Virus record (IMG/VR): IMGVR_UViG_3300007512_002515
Coordinates: 1 to 64,000 of that record
Source: a virus
Direction: 5' to 3' (one strand)
Length of the DNA stretch: 64,000 bases
This document shows positions 1 through 9,934 of this stretch, piece by piece; the first letter of the stretch is position 1, and the number at the start of each line of letters is the position of its first letter. The notes under the pieces were generated by a model that made no database searches, was not told where the DNA came from, and saw only the letters and a list, made by a program, of their open reading frames with translations. Position numbers and translations under genes: made by a program.

Positions 1-266
1 CGTTTAACGATTCCTTTATCATTGTCGATGAAGCACAAAATGCGACCATACACGAATTAAAAACACTTATCACAAGAGTTGGTAAGGGATCAAAAATCGT
101 TCTTCTTGGAGACACAGATCAAATTGATACGCCCTACATTAATAAATTAAGCAACGGATTATCAATCGTTGTCCACAAATTTAAGGATGAGAATGGTGCT
201 GCACATATTAAGTTGGCAAAAGGACAGAGATCAAATATAGCTACTAGAGCTTCTGCTATCCTTTAA
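1..266 (+). CDS. phoH: PhoH-like ATPase, C-terminal part (cut by window edge)
   Basis: An open frame enters from the left edge (first full codon at base 3) and stops at TAA 264-266, leaving 87 residues. It shows a Walker B-type motif (IIVDEAQN), a downstream GDTDQID motif and a terminal RS-containing element (KGQRSNIA). This is the pattern of the C-terminal half of PhoH-family P-loop ATPases, which are common in T4-like marine phages; their role in infection is unresolved. The Walker A motif lies outside the window. The gene is followed by a 35-nt gap and then the virion genes. I am confident of the family and cannot judge the full length. Confidence 0.88.
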   Translation, partial: FNDSFIIVDEAQNATIHELKTLITRVGKGSKIVLLGDTDQIDTPYINKLSNGLSIVVHKFKDENGAAHIKLAKGQRSNIATRASAIL

Positions 267-280
267 CTTTAGATCTCCAT

Positions 281-295
281 ATTTAGTTCGGAGGT
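281..295 (+). promoter_or_regulatory. Leader of the first virion gene: ATTTAGTT motif and strong Shine-Dalgarno
   Basis: The short gap after phoH holds ATTTAGTT at 281-288 and a near-perfect Shine-Dalgarno GGAGGT at 290-295, six bases before the ATG at 302. The ribosome site is clear. The octamer is of interest only because two more copies stand in the leader of the gene at 57854; a promoter role is a guess. Confidence 0.45.
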
Positions 296-301
296 CCACC
301 A

Positions 302-655
302 ATGTCTAATGCGAGAACTAAAAAGTACAATAGAAATCGTTATCGAAAGGTCTACCAACCGGTTCGAGCGTTACCTAATTGGGGCATCCGGTCCGATAAA
401 GAAGTAGTATTAGAGACCCTTCGAGTTCAATTCAACGGCGGTGATGAACGCACATTCGTGTTACTCGGCAGGTATAAGACACTTCCAGGAATCGTAGTGA
501 CCCCTGTCGGTGACCTTGCTGATGTGAATATATTCATTTCAGCGCTTTCTCTCGGTAGTGTTCCATACGACGGAGGTAAAGAAGTATCCATTACTCTCAG
601 CGCTAGTACCGCATTTGAGGGTGAAGTAATCGTACAGGCAATGATGATAGCATGA
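302..655 (+). CDS. Small probable virion protein, unknown function
   Basis: This 117-aa protein begins with a basic stretch (residues about 5-20, rich in Arg, Lys and Tyr), followed by a predicted beta-rich body with no membrane segment or known catalytic motif. The start is supported by GGAGGT at 290-295. It overlaps the next gene by four bases (ATGA at 652-655), which suggests translational coupling to the LamG protein. Position at the head of a fibre gene block suggests a structural, connector or assembly role. I do not recognise the family. Confidence 0.7.
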   Translation: MSNARTKKYNRNRYRKVYQPVRALPNWGIRSDKEVVLETLRVQFNGGDERTFVLLGRYKTLPGIVVTPVGDLADVNIFISALSLGSVPYDGGKEVSITLSASTAFEGEVIVQAMMIA

Positions 656-1878
656 TATTCAATCAAAGTGAGCATGAGCTGCAATACGGAATCATTGAGA
701 TAAAAGATGGTAAAGATAGCTTTGTCTTAGCTGTATCTGGGTCAAAAGAATTTGAACCTTCAATTATTTTGACTCCCTATGGTATTAATGCCAACTTAAA
801 TACATTCGTGATGGGTCCTTGTAAGTGGGGGTCGCTTGTATTAGAGCCAGATGATGGACAAAATGTATACGATCTAAACCAGACATGGCGAGCCAAATCA
901 AATCTAGCAGAATATGACGCTAAAGCAAATCTCAAGGTATGGTGGAGACTAAATGAAAAACCGCTCAGCTTGGTGGACTTGGTCATCGCGGATTCTTCTG
1001 GAAATGGAGTTAACTCAATAGGCCAAAACCAAAATAACCAAAAGCCGGATAGGTCGTTGTCAACTCCATCAACGTACATAGCTACAACAACTTTAGATTT
1101 CGAAAATACCGTCGGTGGCGCAGCCCATGGCAACGTAGCTTTTTTCAAGGCGAGTTATTGGAACAGTCTTGTTGGTGGAGAAGGTCCGACAACAAATGGT
1201 GGCACCTCAGGTCCTGGGAATTCGATGTCTATATCTTTTTGGTTTAGACCGTTGGACTGGACCGAGAACAATGATGGCCAGATAATCTTTCTTGCTGGTG
1301 ATAACGTCGGAGCAGGATCATTTCGGGGGGTCGTAATGTCTACTAACGGCAGCTCTTTTAAGGGTATTCGTATCGGATGGAATGCTGGATTGCCGAAGGA
1401 CAACTCATACGCTGGAACAAATTTTGCTGGCTCGTATAACGTTGCATTAAACACCTGGCATCATGCAGTCATAACAAGATCTGGGGCAGAATGGTCTGGT
1501 TCTGATTGGGTTGGTGGTAATCCTTACAAATTTTATCTAGACGGCGTCGAATACACAGATGTCACATATGCAGCAGTTGGAGGAGGTGGAATTAAACCTA
1601 ATCCGATTGTAGAGGCAGGTTCTCCAAACGCTCGTCTCGGCTACAACAGCGTCCATGGATTCAGTGGCGATTTATCAGATTTTGCGATCTGGGATACAGA
1701 ATTAACAGCTACACAAGTCGAGGCGCTATATGGTACGGCAGCGTCTGGTGTCGAAGATGCAGAAACAATTAGAGCGAAGGGTGACGTCTGGTGGGCAGTC
1801 ATAAAGAGATCCACAGATATCGGAGACGTTAACGTTCAATATCAGGCCATTGGGGCCTCTCCATTAAGGGTGAAGTAA
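652..1878 (+). CDS. LamG/concanavalin A-like domain virion protein
   Basis: This 408-aa protein carries one LamG-type (laminin G, concanavalin A-like) fold at about residues 85-360. The signs are the opening WWRLNE, a DSSGNG turn, the core strands around SISFWFRP and WHHAVITR, a YLDGVEY segment and the closing LSDFAIWDTELTATQV helix. Domains of this type bind glycans or serve as structural jelly rolls in virion adhesins. A short N-terminal region (about 1-80) resembles the preceding small protein in mentioning expected values and limits (SIILTPYG, NTFVMGP), so the two may form one assembly. It couples to its upstream neighbour by an ATGA overlap and ends two bases before the next start. Function in receptor or surface-glycan binding is inferred. 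Confidence 0.75.
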   Translation: MIFNQSEHELQYGIIEIKDGKDSFVLAVSGSKEFEPSIILTPYGINANLNTFVMGPCKWGSLVLEPDDGQNVYDLNQTWRAKSNLAEYDAKANLKVWWRLNEKPLSLVDLVIADSSGNGVNSIGQNQNNQKPDRSLSTPSTYIATTTLDFENTVGGAAHGNVAFFKASYWNSLVGGEGPTTNGGTSGPGNSMSISFWFRPLDWTENNDGQIIFLAGDNVGAGSFRGVVMSTNGSSFKGIRIGWNAGLPKDNSYAGTNFAGSYNVALNTWHHAVITRSGAEWSGSDWVGGNPYKFYLDGVEYTDVTYAAVGGGGIKPNPIVEAGSPNARLGYNSVHGFSGDLSDFAIWDTELTATQVEALYGTAASGVEDAETIRAKGDVWWAVIKRSTDIGDVNVQYQAIGASPLRVK

Positions 1879-1879
1879 A

Positions 1880-4800
1880 ATGGCAAAAGATTTTAGAAGT
1901 AATCAAATAAGAACAATAAAGCTTATCGGTTCCGGTGGAGTGAATATAACAAAGCCCTATCTGGGACTGCTAATTTATAGTTCTTCTGCTGCAACAAATT
2001 ATGATGGTGGTCATGAAGCAAAAATGCTACAAGACGTCGGCGATGACGTATGGATGTTTGTAAGCGGTTCTGCAAATACCACTGCATACATTGCAACACA
2101 GAAGCCCTCCGGAGGGTCCGTTCTTTTTGGTGGGGATGTCGTCGTAAGCGGAACGTTGTACGCTGAAAGACAGGTAATAGAAGTCGACTCAAGTGTTGAC
2201 GGGGATCTTCTGGTTCCCAATTCAATAGCAGGCGGTATTAAGGGGATGTCCACTGCCGGTGGAAACTATGCGAAGCTTCTTGTTGATCCTTTTACACAAA
2301 ATCTTGGAAAAGTTGGACCCCAAGCCCAACAGAAAGATGGCACTGTCTCCTTTAATATAGTAGCAGGACCCGGGGAAGGAAATGCATGGAGGTATGATGG
2401 CTCTCTAAAAGAAGACGTTTTCTTTCATGTTTCTGGAAGTCGAGGTGTAAGAGACACAAGACAAAGAGGCTTGGCTCTTTTTGATGGCGATCTCCATACG
2501 TCTGGTAACCTCAGTATGTCACCGGACTCAGTATGGACCACAGACATTATATTAGACAATTCTACTAACGACCCGCCAATATTTGCTCAACAAAATGGGT
2601 TCGGAAAACGCTGGACAGAAATTGCTGTCCAGCAGAAAGGTTTTGGTCAGTTTGATGTTGAGATAGCGAACTCTGGATCTGACGTTGATAGTAATTTAAA
2701 GTTCAAGACTAGAGCGGGTCATTCCGGGGAATACTCTATGGTATTTTCTGGATCAGGTGATCTAGGGCTGGATAGACCCTCTATGGGTCCTCGAAATCTT
2801 ATATTGGACGGCGCGCGCCAAACACGTATTTCCTCAGAGTGGGATAGTGTTACTGATGGTATGCAGCTAACACTTGAAGGAGCAGCAGATGGTAATGCCT
2901 CCATAATCTTTAATAAGTCAAATATAACAGGTTCAGGTGGGTATTATCTAAAAGCGGGGAGCATTGCCGCCGGGATGGGGGGCCAGGCTCTTGGTTTCCA
3001 ATTTACTGGTGGTGGCTCTGCTGGGACGACCACTGCGGGACTTTATTATAATAGGAGCGGGTTCGGGCTACAAAAGCACCCTATTCTTCAAGGCCCAAAT
3101 GATGCGCTGGTTATGACGTCAGCAAATGCTGGTGAGAAAATGCACATCGGTGCTGCAAAGGTGGAGGTCTGGGGACTGGAGAATGGGATTGAAATCAATG
3201 CATCCCACCCAACCTGGATAGACCAGGTCGGCGGTCCGATTTTGATGAGGGCAACCGGTTCCCATGCCGACGGTGGTGGAGTTGATATATGGGGTGATGT
3301 TCGTATGCGAGACAGTTTAGAGATTGATGGCAATCTTACTGTCTGGGGCGATAAGATCATTGGTCACGTAATATCAGCATCAATATCTGATCCACTGTTG
3401 CTACTAAACTCTGGTGCGGTATCCTCTGGTACACCAGGTCCTGGTGGCGGTATGAATCCATCAGGTGGCGGTATCGCCATCGCATCAGGATCTACGTACA
3501 TCGATCAAGCGATGGTTTTTGGTAGATATGTCCATAATAGCATAAAGAACACTTTCTTTGCTGGAAGGATGGACGTTAAAAATGGCGATGAATTACGATT
3601 TGATGGCGCTGAACCTATCCGAATGCTCGCGGCGGGGTATCGCTTTACTGGTGAAAGTACACCCCAGGCAGAAACGAACTTTTTGTTAACTGGCTCTGGC
3701 GGGGTGACAATACTTTCTGGTAGTCGCTTCGCGCTTGAGTCTGGTAAACCATGGTTCTTTAGTGATATAGGCACGAAAACAGGCGCAGCTCCTCCAGGCT
3801 CTTACTACATGGTCTATGATAATACAGACCCAAGCCCGGGAGTTCCTGATCTGCAACTGCATATTGGAACAGGTAGCTTTACGATAAACGCTGATCCCAG
3901 CACAGCTTCGCAATTATTTCTCGGGGCATCCAAACATACTTTATGGGAAGATGACCCGACTGGTTTTGGCGAGACAAAGTTTCTTACAGACAAACAGCTA
4001 ATTGTTTCTTCATCTGATGGCTTGGTACTTTCGACGTCTAATAATGATCTCGTAGTGTCAGCTTCCGCACCTATCGGTCCCAATCCCGCCATAAGGGTGC
4101 GAGGCGGAAACGTCTTTGTTAACACAACAAATAATAATGGCAAGATCGAGATTACATCGAATAAGCAACTTAAGTTATCTTCTTCAAACATAGACGGAAA
4201 AGTTCTCGTTACAGCAGGGGAAACCGCTGGATATGACGGTGGACAACTAGACTCAGCGCAGCTTTATCTTTCAGGAGGTATTGTTGATCCCCTGGGATAT
4301 AACGGCAGAATAGGTGCTGCGTTTGTAAACACTCCCATACTAGAATCAAAGTCCATTATAGAAACTTATCCCGATATTAACTTCTTTGTTTCCGGTTCAA
4401 TAGACAGTCGTCAGTCGACCCACCGCGGGGTAGGTGTATTCGGCGGGGACTTGGTCGTATCAGGTACTGCAAAGGTGGGCGCGCTAGCGATCGATAACCT
4501 CGTCTTAGAAGGTGCCGCTGTTGGTCAGCCATTCATTAGATTCGGGTTAACAACCGATTCTCCAAAGGTGTATCATAACGCTGGGAACCTTACATTTTTT
4601 GATGACTATATTACGACCCCTGGATACACACTAACACAAATAGCTGCAAGAGGTGTTGAGTTAAACAACAACATTTGGAAAAACACATATGCTGGTGGCG
4701 GCGGGGATTTTGGTAGCTATCTTGCTACAAGTGGTGCTGTATCGTTTGATTTTGACCAAAATTGGGCAGGTACACCAGATCCGTATGTTCCAAAGCGCAC

Positions 4801-5683
4801 AAATAGCCCGGGATTCGGTGGTTCAGACGTATTCTTTATTATTAGTGGTTCGAAGGGTGGTAAAAGTGCTGAGCACGAAAGAAGCACGTCAGTCTTTCGT
4901 GGTGATCTTCTCACATCAGGAGCCATGTATTGGGCAAGAATATCAACAGCGATGGCCGCAGCGCAAGTGGTCGGACCCGATGCAGTCTCAGTTTACGCCA
5001 AAGATGTAAGTGGAGAGACAAGACTATTTTACAGAAATGAAGTTAACGAATTACCGTTAGGCGCAGGCGGTAGCCTGGACGATGCTTATGATACCCCAAC
5101 TGGTGGCGGCTTAAAATCGACTGCCGCGGGAGCCGTTGTTGAAGTGGACGGCCGTCCGGTTCAATTAGAGGGAACAATCTCAAGTGGATCACCGGTTGTG
5201 TTAGTGACATCAGGGTCGGTGGCTCTTATTTCATCTGATAACAGCACTCCACCCAGCATAATTTGCGATACAGATGATAAAGCGGGTGGTGTCGATTTAG
5301 AATTCAAAATAAACAAGACCGGACCGCTAATGACAAAAGTATTTTCGTTGTCAGGCGGATCCGCTAATCTAGTTATGAACAACAATGCGTTATTAGCGTG
5401 GAATCAATCAGAGACTGAGGCGATTCTAAAATATAAAAATGATCCAGCTGCCAGCATATCTCACGGAATAGGAACCAAACACTTCTTACCTGACGCTGAC
5501 AATACCTATAATCTTGGAACACCAAACTTTCGTTGGGCAAACCTATATACCGGTGACCTCCACTTAAAGAATGAGCGTGGTAACTGGACCATACTTGAGG
5601 AAAGAGACTATCTATGTGTAATAAACAATATTACAGGGAAGAAATACAAGATGGCACTCGAGCCGTTGGAGGATGACGAATAA
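1880..5683 (+). CDS. Giant tail-fibre-like virion protein (1267 aa) with recurring VSGS/GGDL modules
   Basis: A 1267-aa Gly/Ser/Asn-rich, beta-strand-rich protein with few charged clusters, typical of trimeric phage fibres. A module of about 30 residues recurs at roughly residues 58-92, 181-210, 835-863 and 984-1015: an aromatic-VSGS start, a variable polar loop, then (F)GGDL and VSGT or TSG. The C-terminus (about 1200-1267) has the fibre ending NTYNLGTPNFRWANLYTGDL followed by a TGKKYKM strand, seen in many phage fibre proteins. No peptidase S74-type chaperone is evident. Its stop codon overlaps the start of the next fibre gene by one base, so the two are probably co-translated. It is likely a host-recognition fibre or adhesin; the receptor is unknown. 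Confidence 0.75.
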   Translation: MAKDFRSNQIRTIKLIGSGGVNITKPYLGLLIYSSSAATNYDGGHEAKMLQDVGDDVWMFVSGSANTTAYIATQKPSGGSVLFGGDVVVSGTLYAERQVIEVDSSVDGDLLVPNSIAGGIKGMSTAGGNYAKLLVDPFTQNLGKVGPQAQQKDGTVSFNIVAGPGEGNAWRYDGSLKEDVFFHVSGSRGVRDTRQRGLALFDGDLHTSGNLSMSPDSVWTTDIILDNSTNDPPIFAQQNGFGKRWTEIAVQQKGFGQFDVEIANSGSDVDSNLKFKTRAGHSGEYSMVFSGSGDLGLDRPSMGPRNLILDGARQTRISSEWDSVTDGMQLTLEGAADGNASIIFNKSNITGSGGYYLKAGSIAAGMGGQALGFQFTGGGSAGTTTAGLYYNRSGFGLQKHPILQGPNDALVMTSANAGEKMHIGAAKVEVWGLENGIEINASHPTWIDQVGGPILMRATGSHADGGGVDIWGDVRMRDSLEIDGNLTVWGDKIIGHVISASISDPLLLLNSGAVSSGTPGPGGGMNPSGGGIAIASGSTYIDQAMVFGRYVHNSIKNTFFAGRMDVKNGDELRFDGAEPIRMLAAGYRFTGESTPQAETNFLLTGSGGVTILSGSRFALESGKPWFFSDIGTKTGAAPPGSYYMVYDNTDPSPGVPDLQLHIGTGSFTINADPSTASQLFLGASKHTLWEDDPTGFGETKFLTDKQLIVSSSDGLVLSTSNNDLVVSASAPIGPNPAIRVRGGNVFVNTTNNNGKIEITSNKQLKLSSSNIDGKVLVTAGETAGYDGGQLDSAQLYLSGGIVDPLGYNGRIGAAFVNTPILESKSIIETYPDINFFVSGSIDSRQSTHRGVGVFGGDLVVSGTAKVGALAIDNLVLEGAAVGQPFIRFGLTTDSPKVYHNAGNLTFFDDYITTPGYTLTQIAARGVELNNNIWKNTYAGGGGDFGSYLATSGAVSFDFDQNWAGTPDPYVPKRTNSPGFGGSDVFFIISGSKGGKSAEHERSTSVFRGDLLTSGAMYWARISTAMAAAQVVGPDAVSVYAKDVSGETRLFYRNEVNELPLGAGGSLDDAYDTPTGGGLKSTAAGAVVEVDGRPVQLEGTISSGSPVVLVTSGSVALISSDNSTPPSIICDTDDKAGGVDLEFKINKTGPLMTKVFSLSGGSANLVMNNNALLAWNQSETEAILKYKNDPAASISHGIGTKHFLPDADNTYNLGTPNFRWANLYTGDLHLKNERGNWTILEERDYLCVINNITGKKYKMALEPLEDDE

Positions 5684-8600
5684 TGGCGATTTATACTACG
5701 TACGTATCTAGCTCTGGTGCTGGTGCACATACTGACATCGGCGGATCTATAACTGGATCACTCTTTATCCAAGGAGAAGCTAACTCTCCTCACACTGGAA
5801 AATTAGTCGTTAATACAATCTCTGGTTCAATGACCGACATGTTCCCAGGACTAGTTATATCAGGTTCTACAGGAGTCCCAGGTGATCTAGGCAGGATAAT
5901 AATGTCTGGGACTGTTGAATTTGAGCACAAACTAGAAATTAAAGATGCGATTACATCAAATTCTTCACTGCATATGTCTTCAAGTAATGGGCTCTTTGAT
6001 GTCTCTGCTCATCCATCCCCAGTCTCTGAAGGTGTAAAGTTTAGACTCAGCAACTCTTCCAATGTTATAAACAACAATTACATCTTAGGTCAAATTCAAT
6101 TTGCAGCAACGAAAGACACTGACGGACCCCGAGGTGTTGCTGCTTCGATTTTAGCTCGAGCTCCAGAAGGATATGATGGATCCATGCATTCGACCGGAGT
6201 GCCAGCAGACCTTGAATTTTATGCTGATGATCTCGCAACACCAAAGCTCTTTGTATCTTCTAGTGGACGAGTAGGAATTGGGACTGCTGCACCGGCAACG
6301 AAATTACACGTTGACGGTGTTACAAGATCGGTAACATCTGTTCAGACACCGTTAATAGAATATACAGACGGGGATGATGCTATCGAAATTTCTGATGGTG
6401 GATTTCTTACATTTCCAAAAGGAATATTAGAGTCACCATCTGTGTACGTAGGACAAGCGACCTCTGCTAATAAATGGTTTAAGATAGCCAGTTTAAAATA
6501 CTCGATGATCTCGAACCAAGTATCACAAGCATCATTTATGGTTCAACCTACTCCGATTAACAGCTCTACCGGCGCCAATCGAGGTGCTGGTATGTATATT
6601 ATAACCGTTCGAATCACCACAGAGACAGGTCCAGTTGTGCAGACACAGGGCAATGCCACATTTGTAACTGTTGAATATTCTGGCCCATCTACGGATGGCC
6701 AACGCCCAAGTTGGCATGCTAAAAATAACGTGGTCCTGAATTATGAAAGCGACGGTGCTGCTGCTGATCTGTGGTTTCGGGTTCCTAATGCTAGCGGATT
6801 CTATGGTAATTTATACGTAACTCCTGTTGTTGGTACCAGTGAGGCATCACCGGTCGCGTATAAGGGACCTCCATGGGTGATTAACGCGCCTGTTGCCCCT
6901 ACTACGCTACCCGCCACAAATGAATTCGAGTATGGCCAGTATGCATCTAAGATATTCGGTGTCGTAACAGGTAGCCAGTTTGTTGTATCGGGTGGTAATC
7001 CAGGACATGAGGTGCACATTAACGTCGACGGCCATGGAGCACTTTCTCTTACTGGGTCTTATTCGACAACGCTTGGCTTTGCCCACCCGTTTAGCAATAC
7101 CGAGGATACCTCTTTTATAGACAAATTAATAGGTGGCGGAGCTGGTGTCGAAGGAAGTGGCGGTCTTGCCATTACAGGTTCTTATGGTACTAATTCACAA
7201 GTCTTCTTCCACGGCGATCAGAATTCTAGGGTATTCATATCTGCGAATACTGGGGACCCATCTCTTACATTTACCACACCTGTTGCAGACGGCACCCAGC
7301 AAGAAAGATGGGCATTTGCTCTAGATGAAAGCAGAGATAATAGACTTGGCTTTAACCCTGGTAGTCCAGCTCCAGGTACTGATGACTTTCTTTCACTAAA
7401 ATCTGACGGTCCTAATATTCTAATGCGCTATTCTAGAAATGCTTTAGCAGATGTAGGAGATCCCGCAAATTATTTTATGCATGTTGTTAATAATGATGAC
7501 ACCCTGGGGCAAGGCGCAGGTATTGCATTTACCAGTGATGCCCCCTCCTCAGCTGGAATCGATGATCCAAATGTTGGCGGAAGTATTATTTTAAAGAATG
7601 CTGGAGCTGAATCGAAGGGAACTCTACAATTCTATACAAAACAATCGACAGTAGAGGGAGACACTCCAACCCTAGCAATGGAAATCGCTGGTGGTCAACT
7701 CAATCTACAATACGGAATGCAATTTGACGGTGGTACGCTTAAAGATTCTGGAACGAATGACATCATAACGTTTGATGGTTCTGGCAATATTGAAACGATC
7801 GCTCCAGTTTTAGATCAGCTCACCGTCATAGGGACAGATAATACAGCCGAGCCTGTTATAACCCTTGTTAGCACAAATACAACAAACCATAAAGCTGGCC
7901 AGCTTCAACTGGATCACTACCACGGTAGCGCTGGGGAAGACGGTGTAAATCTTGGGGAAATAAAATTTAGGGGTTCAAACGATGGATCCACGTGGGGTGT
8001 CGGTGCTTCTATTCAGGGTGTCGGTGATGGTGATTGGTCGACAGATGATTATCCAGGCAGGCTTGAATTTTATACTACTAGAGAGGAAGCGGGCGCTGGT
8101 ACTCTAGCACTCACAATCCACAAGGACCAACAAGCTGATTTCACAGGGAATGTAACAGTTGGGGGCGGATACGGAAGCACTGGTACAACAATTTCGACTG
8201 CTGGTGTTCTTGAAACTGATAGTTCAATCACTTGCGGTAACGTTTTATATGTCATAGGGGACTCTATAGCGGATTCTTCTTTGACAAGTGCAATCACCTT
8301 TGATGGAGCCGCGAATACGACGGTTGCAGGTGACCTAACAGTGGATGGAGATGATATCAAGGACAGTGGCGGAAATACCATACTTTCCTCTGATGGTAAC
8401 GGTTACATCGACGATCGTCCAACATTCAGAAATAGTAGCATGGCCTATCCGACCACTGGTATCGATACCAGCGCTCCGGACACAAATGATTTTCTTAATA
8501 TTTCTGGTTACCATTACTACACAACCACCGTATTGGGTTTAGCGTCCATTCAAGGAGGCGGCCAATATAGGGGGTGGCTTGGCGATGCAGCGGAAAACGG

Positions 8601-9747
8601 CACCGGGTCAGGGGCGCTAAATACAACTGATTGGACCTTTACGAATGGAACTGGTGCCTCCGAACTGCGGTATGACTACCTCGAAGACTACACTTATTTT
8701 GGTGGATCCAAAGCTAACTTTGGTAAGTTGTACATTCTACGTGACACTGGAACCCCTATTTGGCAAACCGCTAATACATTTGGTGCTGGCACATGGTACG
8801 TTAGATATCGGGGAATGAAAGCCAACACCTCCTGGGAAGAAGAGGATGAGATCCGCTGGCAAGTTCGAACCGATGGAGGCTCCTGGACTACTGTTCATAC
8901 TGTCTATTTAGACGCTTCTGCAACGACCAGCGCAGGTAATTTACCAATATATGATGATGCGACCAAGGCCTACGGTTGCTCGGTCGATTCTTTTACTTTC
9001 ACAGTCGGCGGAACTTCGTCTGAATTGCGTGGTTATAGATATTCTGGAAATACGAACGAGTGGGTGGCCATCTGGGAATTCCAGCAAGTAATGGCAAATG
9101 ATGGATCGAGGTATCCATGTCTAGACATCATGTCTCCTGTTGGTGGACCGGATCACAGCACGCAGTATTTGATGCGGTTTTTTACCAATGACGCAACGAC
9201 GAGCACTCACTATCCTGACGGTACTATTACGTTGAACGATGGAACTGTTAGCTATAATCAATTTACTGGCCAGCATGGTGGAAAAGTTACCGTTGAAAAT
9301 ATGAAATACTCAAAGGGATCGATCGTTAGAATTACTGGAATTGATAAAACAAAAAATGAGCCTGTTTACGAGATTGAAGAAACAACATCTGCGCAAGATA
9401 AAGCTGTTATAGGTGTATACAATAGCTTTGAGGGTGTCGGTGGGGTATCAAACTGCGGTATTGCCGCTGTAGGGAATGGCTATATACTTGTTTGTGATGA
9501 AGGTGGTGACATCGAGGTTGGAGACTATATTTGCTCGTCTAATATAAAGGGACATGGTATGAAGCAAGAAAGTGATCAAATGATGAATTACACGGTAGCA
9601 AAAGCAGCAGAACCTGTGGATTGGTCAACAATAACGTCTTCACGATGGGTAATTACAGGTACAGATGAAGAGGGAGAGCAGATTGGTGAGCATCAACAAT
9701 TTCCAGCAACACAAACAAGGATCAATTGTACATTCCACTGTGGATAG
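5683..9747 (+). CDS. Giant tail-fibre-like virion protein (1354 aa)
   Basis: This 1354-aa protein is dominated by beta-helix-like sequence. Around residues 189-211 it has the fibre motif GRVGIGTAAPATKLHVDG, very common in phage fibres and adhesins. Repeated NI/DSGG and LTVDGDD-like strands follow between about 680 and 920. The last 110 residues (VIGVYNSF, GDIEVGDYICSS, YTVAKA) match the type of C-terminal domain found on T4-like cyanophage fibres; whether it processes itself is not shown. The start ATG shares one base with the preceding stop. After this gene comes the largest gap in the window and then the glycan cassette, so this is the end of the first structural block. Confidence 0.72.
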   Translation: MAIYTTYVSSSGAGAHTDIGGSITGSLFIQGEANSPHTGKLVVNTISGSMTDMFPGLVISGSTGVPGDLGRIIMSGTVEFEHKLEIKDAITSNSSLHMSSSNGLFDVSAHPSPVSEGVKFRLSNSSNVINNNYILGQIQFAATKDTDGPRGVAASILARAPEGYDGSMHSTGVPADLEFYADDLATPKLFVSSSGRVGIGTAAPATKLHVDGVTRSVTSVQTPLIEYTDGDDAIEISDGGFLTFPKGILESPSVYVGQATSANKWFKIASLKYSMISNQVSQASFMVQPTPINSSTGANRGAGMYIITVRITTETGPVVQTQGNATFVTVEYSGPSTDGQRPSWHAKNNVVLNYESDGAAADLWFRVPNASGFYGNLYVTPVVGTSEASPVAYKGPPWVINAPVAPTTLPATNEFEYGQYASKIFGVVTGSQFVVSGGNPGHEVHINVDGHGALSLTGSYSTTLGFAHPFSNTEDTSFIDKLIGGGAGVEGSGGLAITGSYGTNSQVFFHGDQNSRVFISANTGDPSLTFTTPVADGTQQERWAFALDESRDNRLGFNPGSPAPGTDDFLSLKSDGPNILMRYSRNALADVGDPANYFMHVVNNDDTLGQGAGIAFTSDAPSSAGIDDPNVGGSIILKNAGAESKGTLQFYTKQSTVEGDTPTLAMEIAGGQLNLQYGMQFDGGTLKDSGTNDIITFDGSGNIETIAPVLDQLTVIGTDNTAEPVITLVSTNTTNHKAGQLQLDHYHGSAGEDGVNLGEIKFRGSNDGSTWGVGASIQGVGDGDWSTDDYPGRLEFYTTREEAGAGTLALTIHKDQQADFTGNVTVGGGYGSTGTTISTAGVLETDSSITCGNVLYVIGDSIADSSLTSAITFDGAANTTVAGDLTVDGDDIKDSGGNTILSSDGNGYIDDRPTFRNSSMAYPTTGIDTSAPDTNDFLNISGYHYYTTTVLGLASIQGGGQYRGWLGDAAENGTGSGALNTTDWTFTNGTGASELRYDYLEDYTYFGGSKANFGKLYILRDTGTPIWQTANTFGAGTWYVRYRGMKANTSWEEEDEIRWQVRTDGGSWTTVHTVYLDASATTSAGNLPIYDDATKAYGCSVDSFTFTVGGTSSELRGYRYSGNTNEWVAIWEFQQVMANDGSRYPCLDIMSPVGGPDHSTQYLMRFFTNDATTSTHYPDGTITLNDGTVSYNQFTGQHGGKVTVENMKYSKGSIVRITGIDKTKNEPVYEIEETTSAQDKAVIGVYNSFEGVGGVSNCGIAAVGNGYILVCDEGGDIEVGDYICSSNIKGHGMKQESDQMMNYTVAKAAEPVDWSTITSSRWVITGTDEEGEQIGEHQQFPATQTRINCTFHCG

Positions 9748-9934
9748 TGGTATAATAACTTAAATTAATTAATTATTAAATTAATAAACAGGTTTTATCA
9801 GTATTTGGTTAACTGGGAAACTGAATTCAGAATTAATATACAACCTCTGTAAAATTTGTACACGCAAAAAACTGAACTTTCTTTTTCATATACAGCTGCT
9901 CACTAGAGGTTATTATTCCTTGTGAGGTAGCTGA
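9748..9934 (+). promoter_or_regulatory. AT-rich intergenic region before the glycan cassette, possible promoter
   Basis: This 187-bp gap, the longest in the window, separates the fibre genes from the glycan cassette. It opens with TATAAT at 9751-9756, followed by an AT-only run to about 9788. The only upstream candidate for a -35 box is TTGTAC at 9726-9731 with a long 19-bp spacer, so the match to a sigma-70 promoter is partial. The decamer TACAGCTGCT at 9891-9900 recurs at 17671-17680 in another gap of the cassette. I see no hairpin with a T-tract. A promoter here is plausible but unproven. Confidence 0.35.

Noticed and set aside
4689-5009. Plus-strand out-of-frame ORF of 106 aa inside the 1267-aa fibre gene
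   Set aside because: It is nested in a gene with clear motifs in another frame and has no upstream Shine-Dalgarno.
9726-9756. Firm sigma-70 promoter
   Set aside because: TATAAT is exact but the upstream TTGTAC agrees at only three of six positions and the spacer is 19 bp, so it is listed only as possible.
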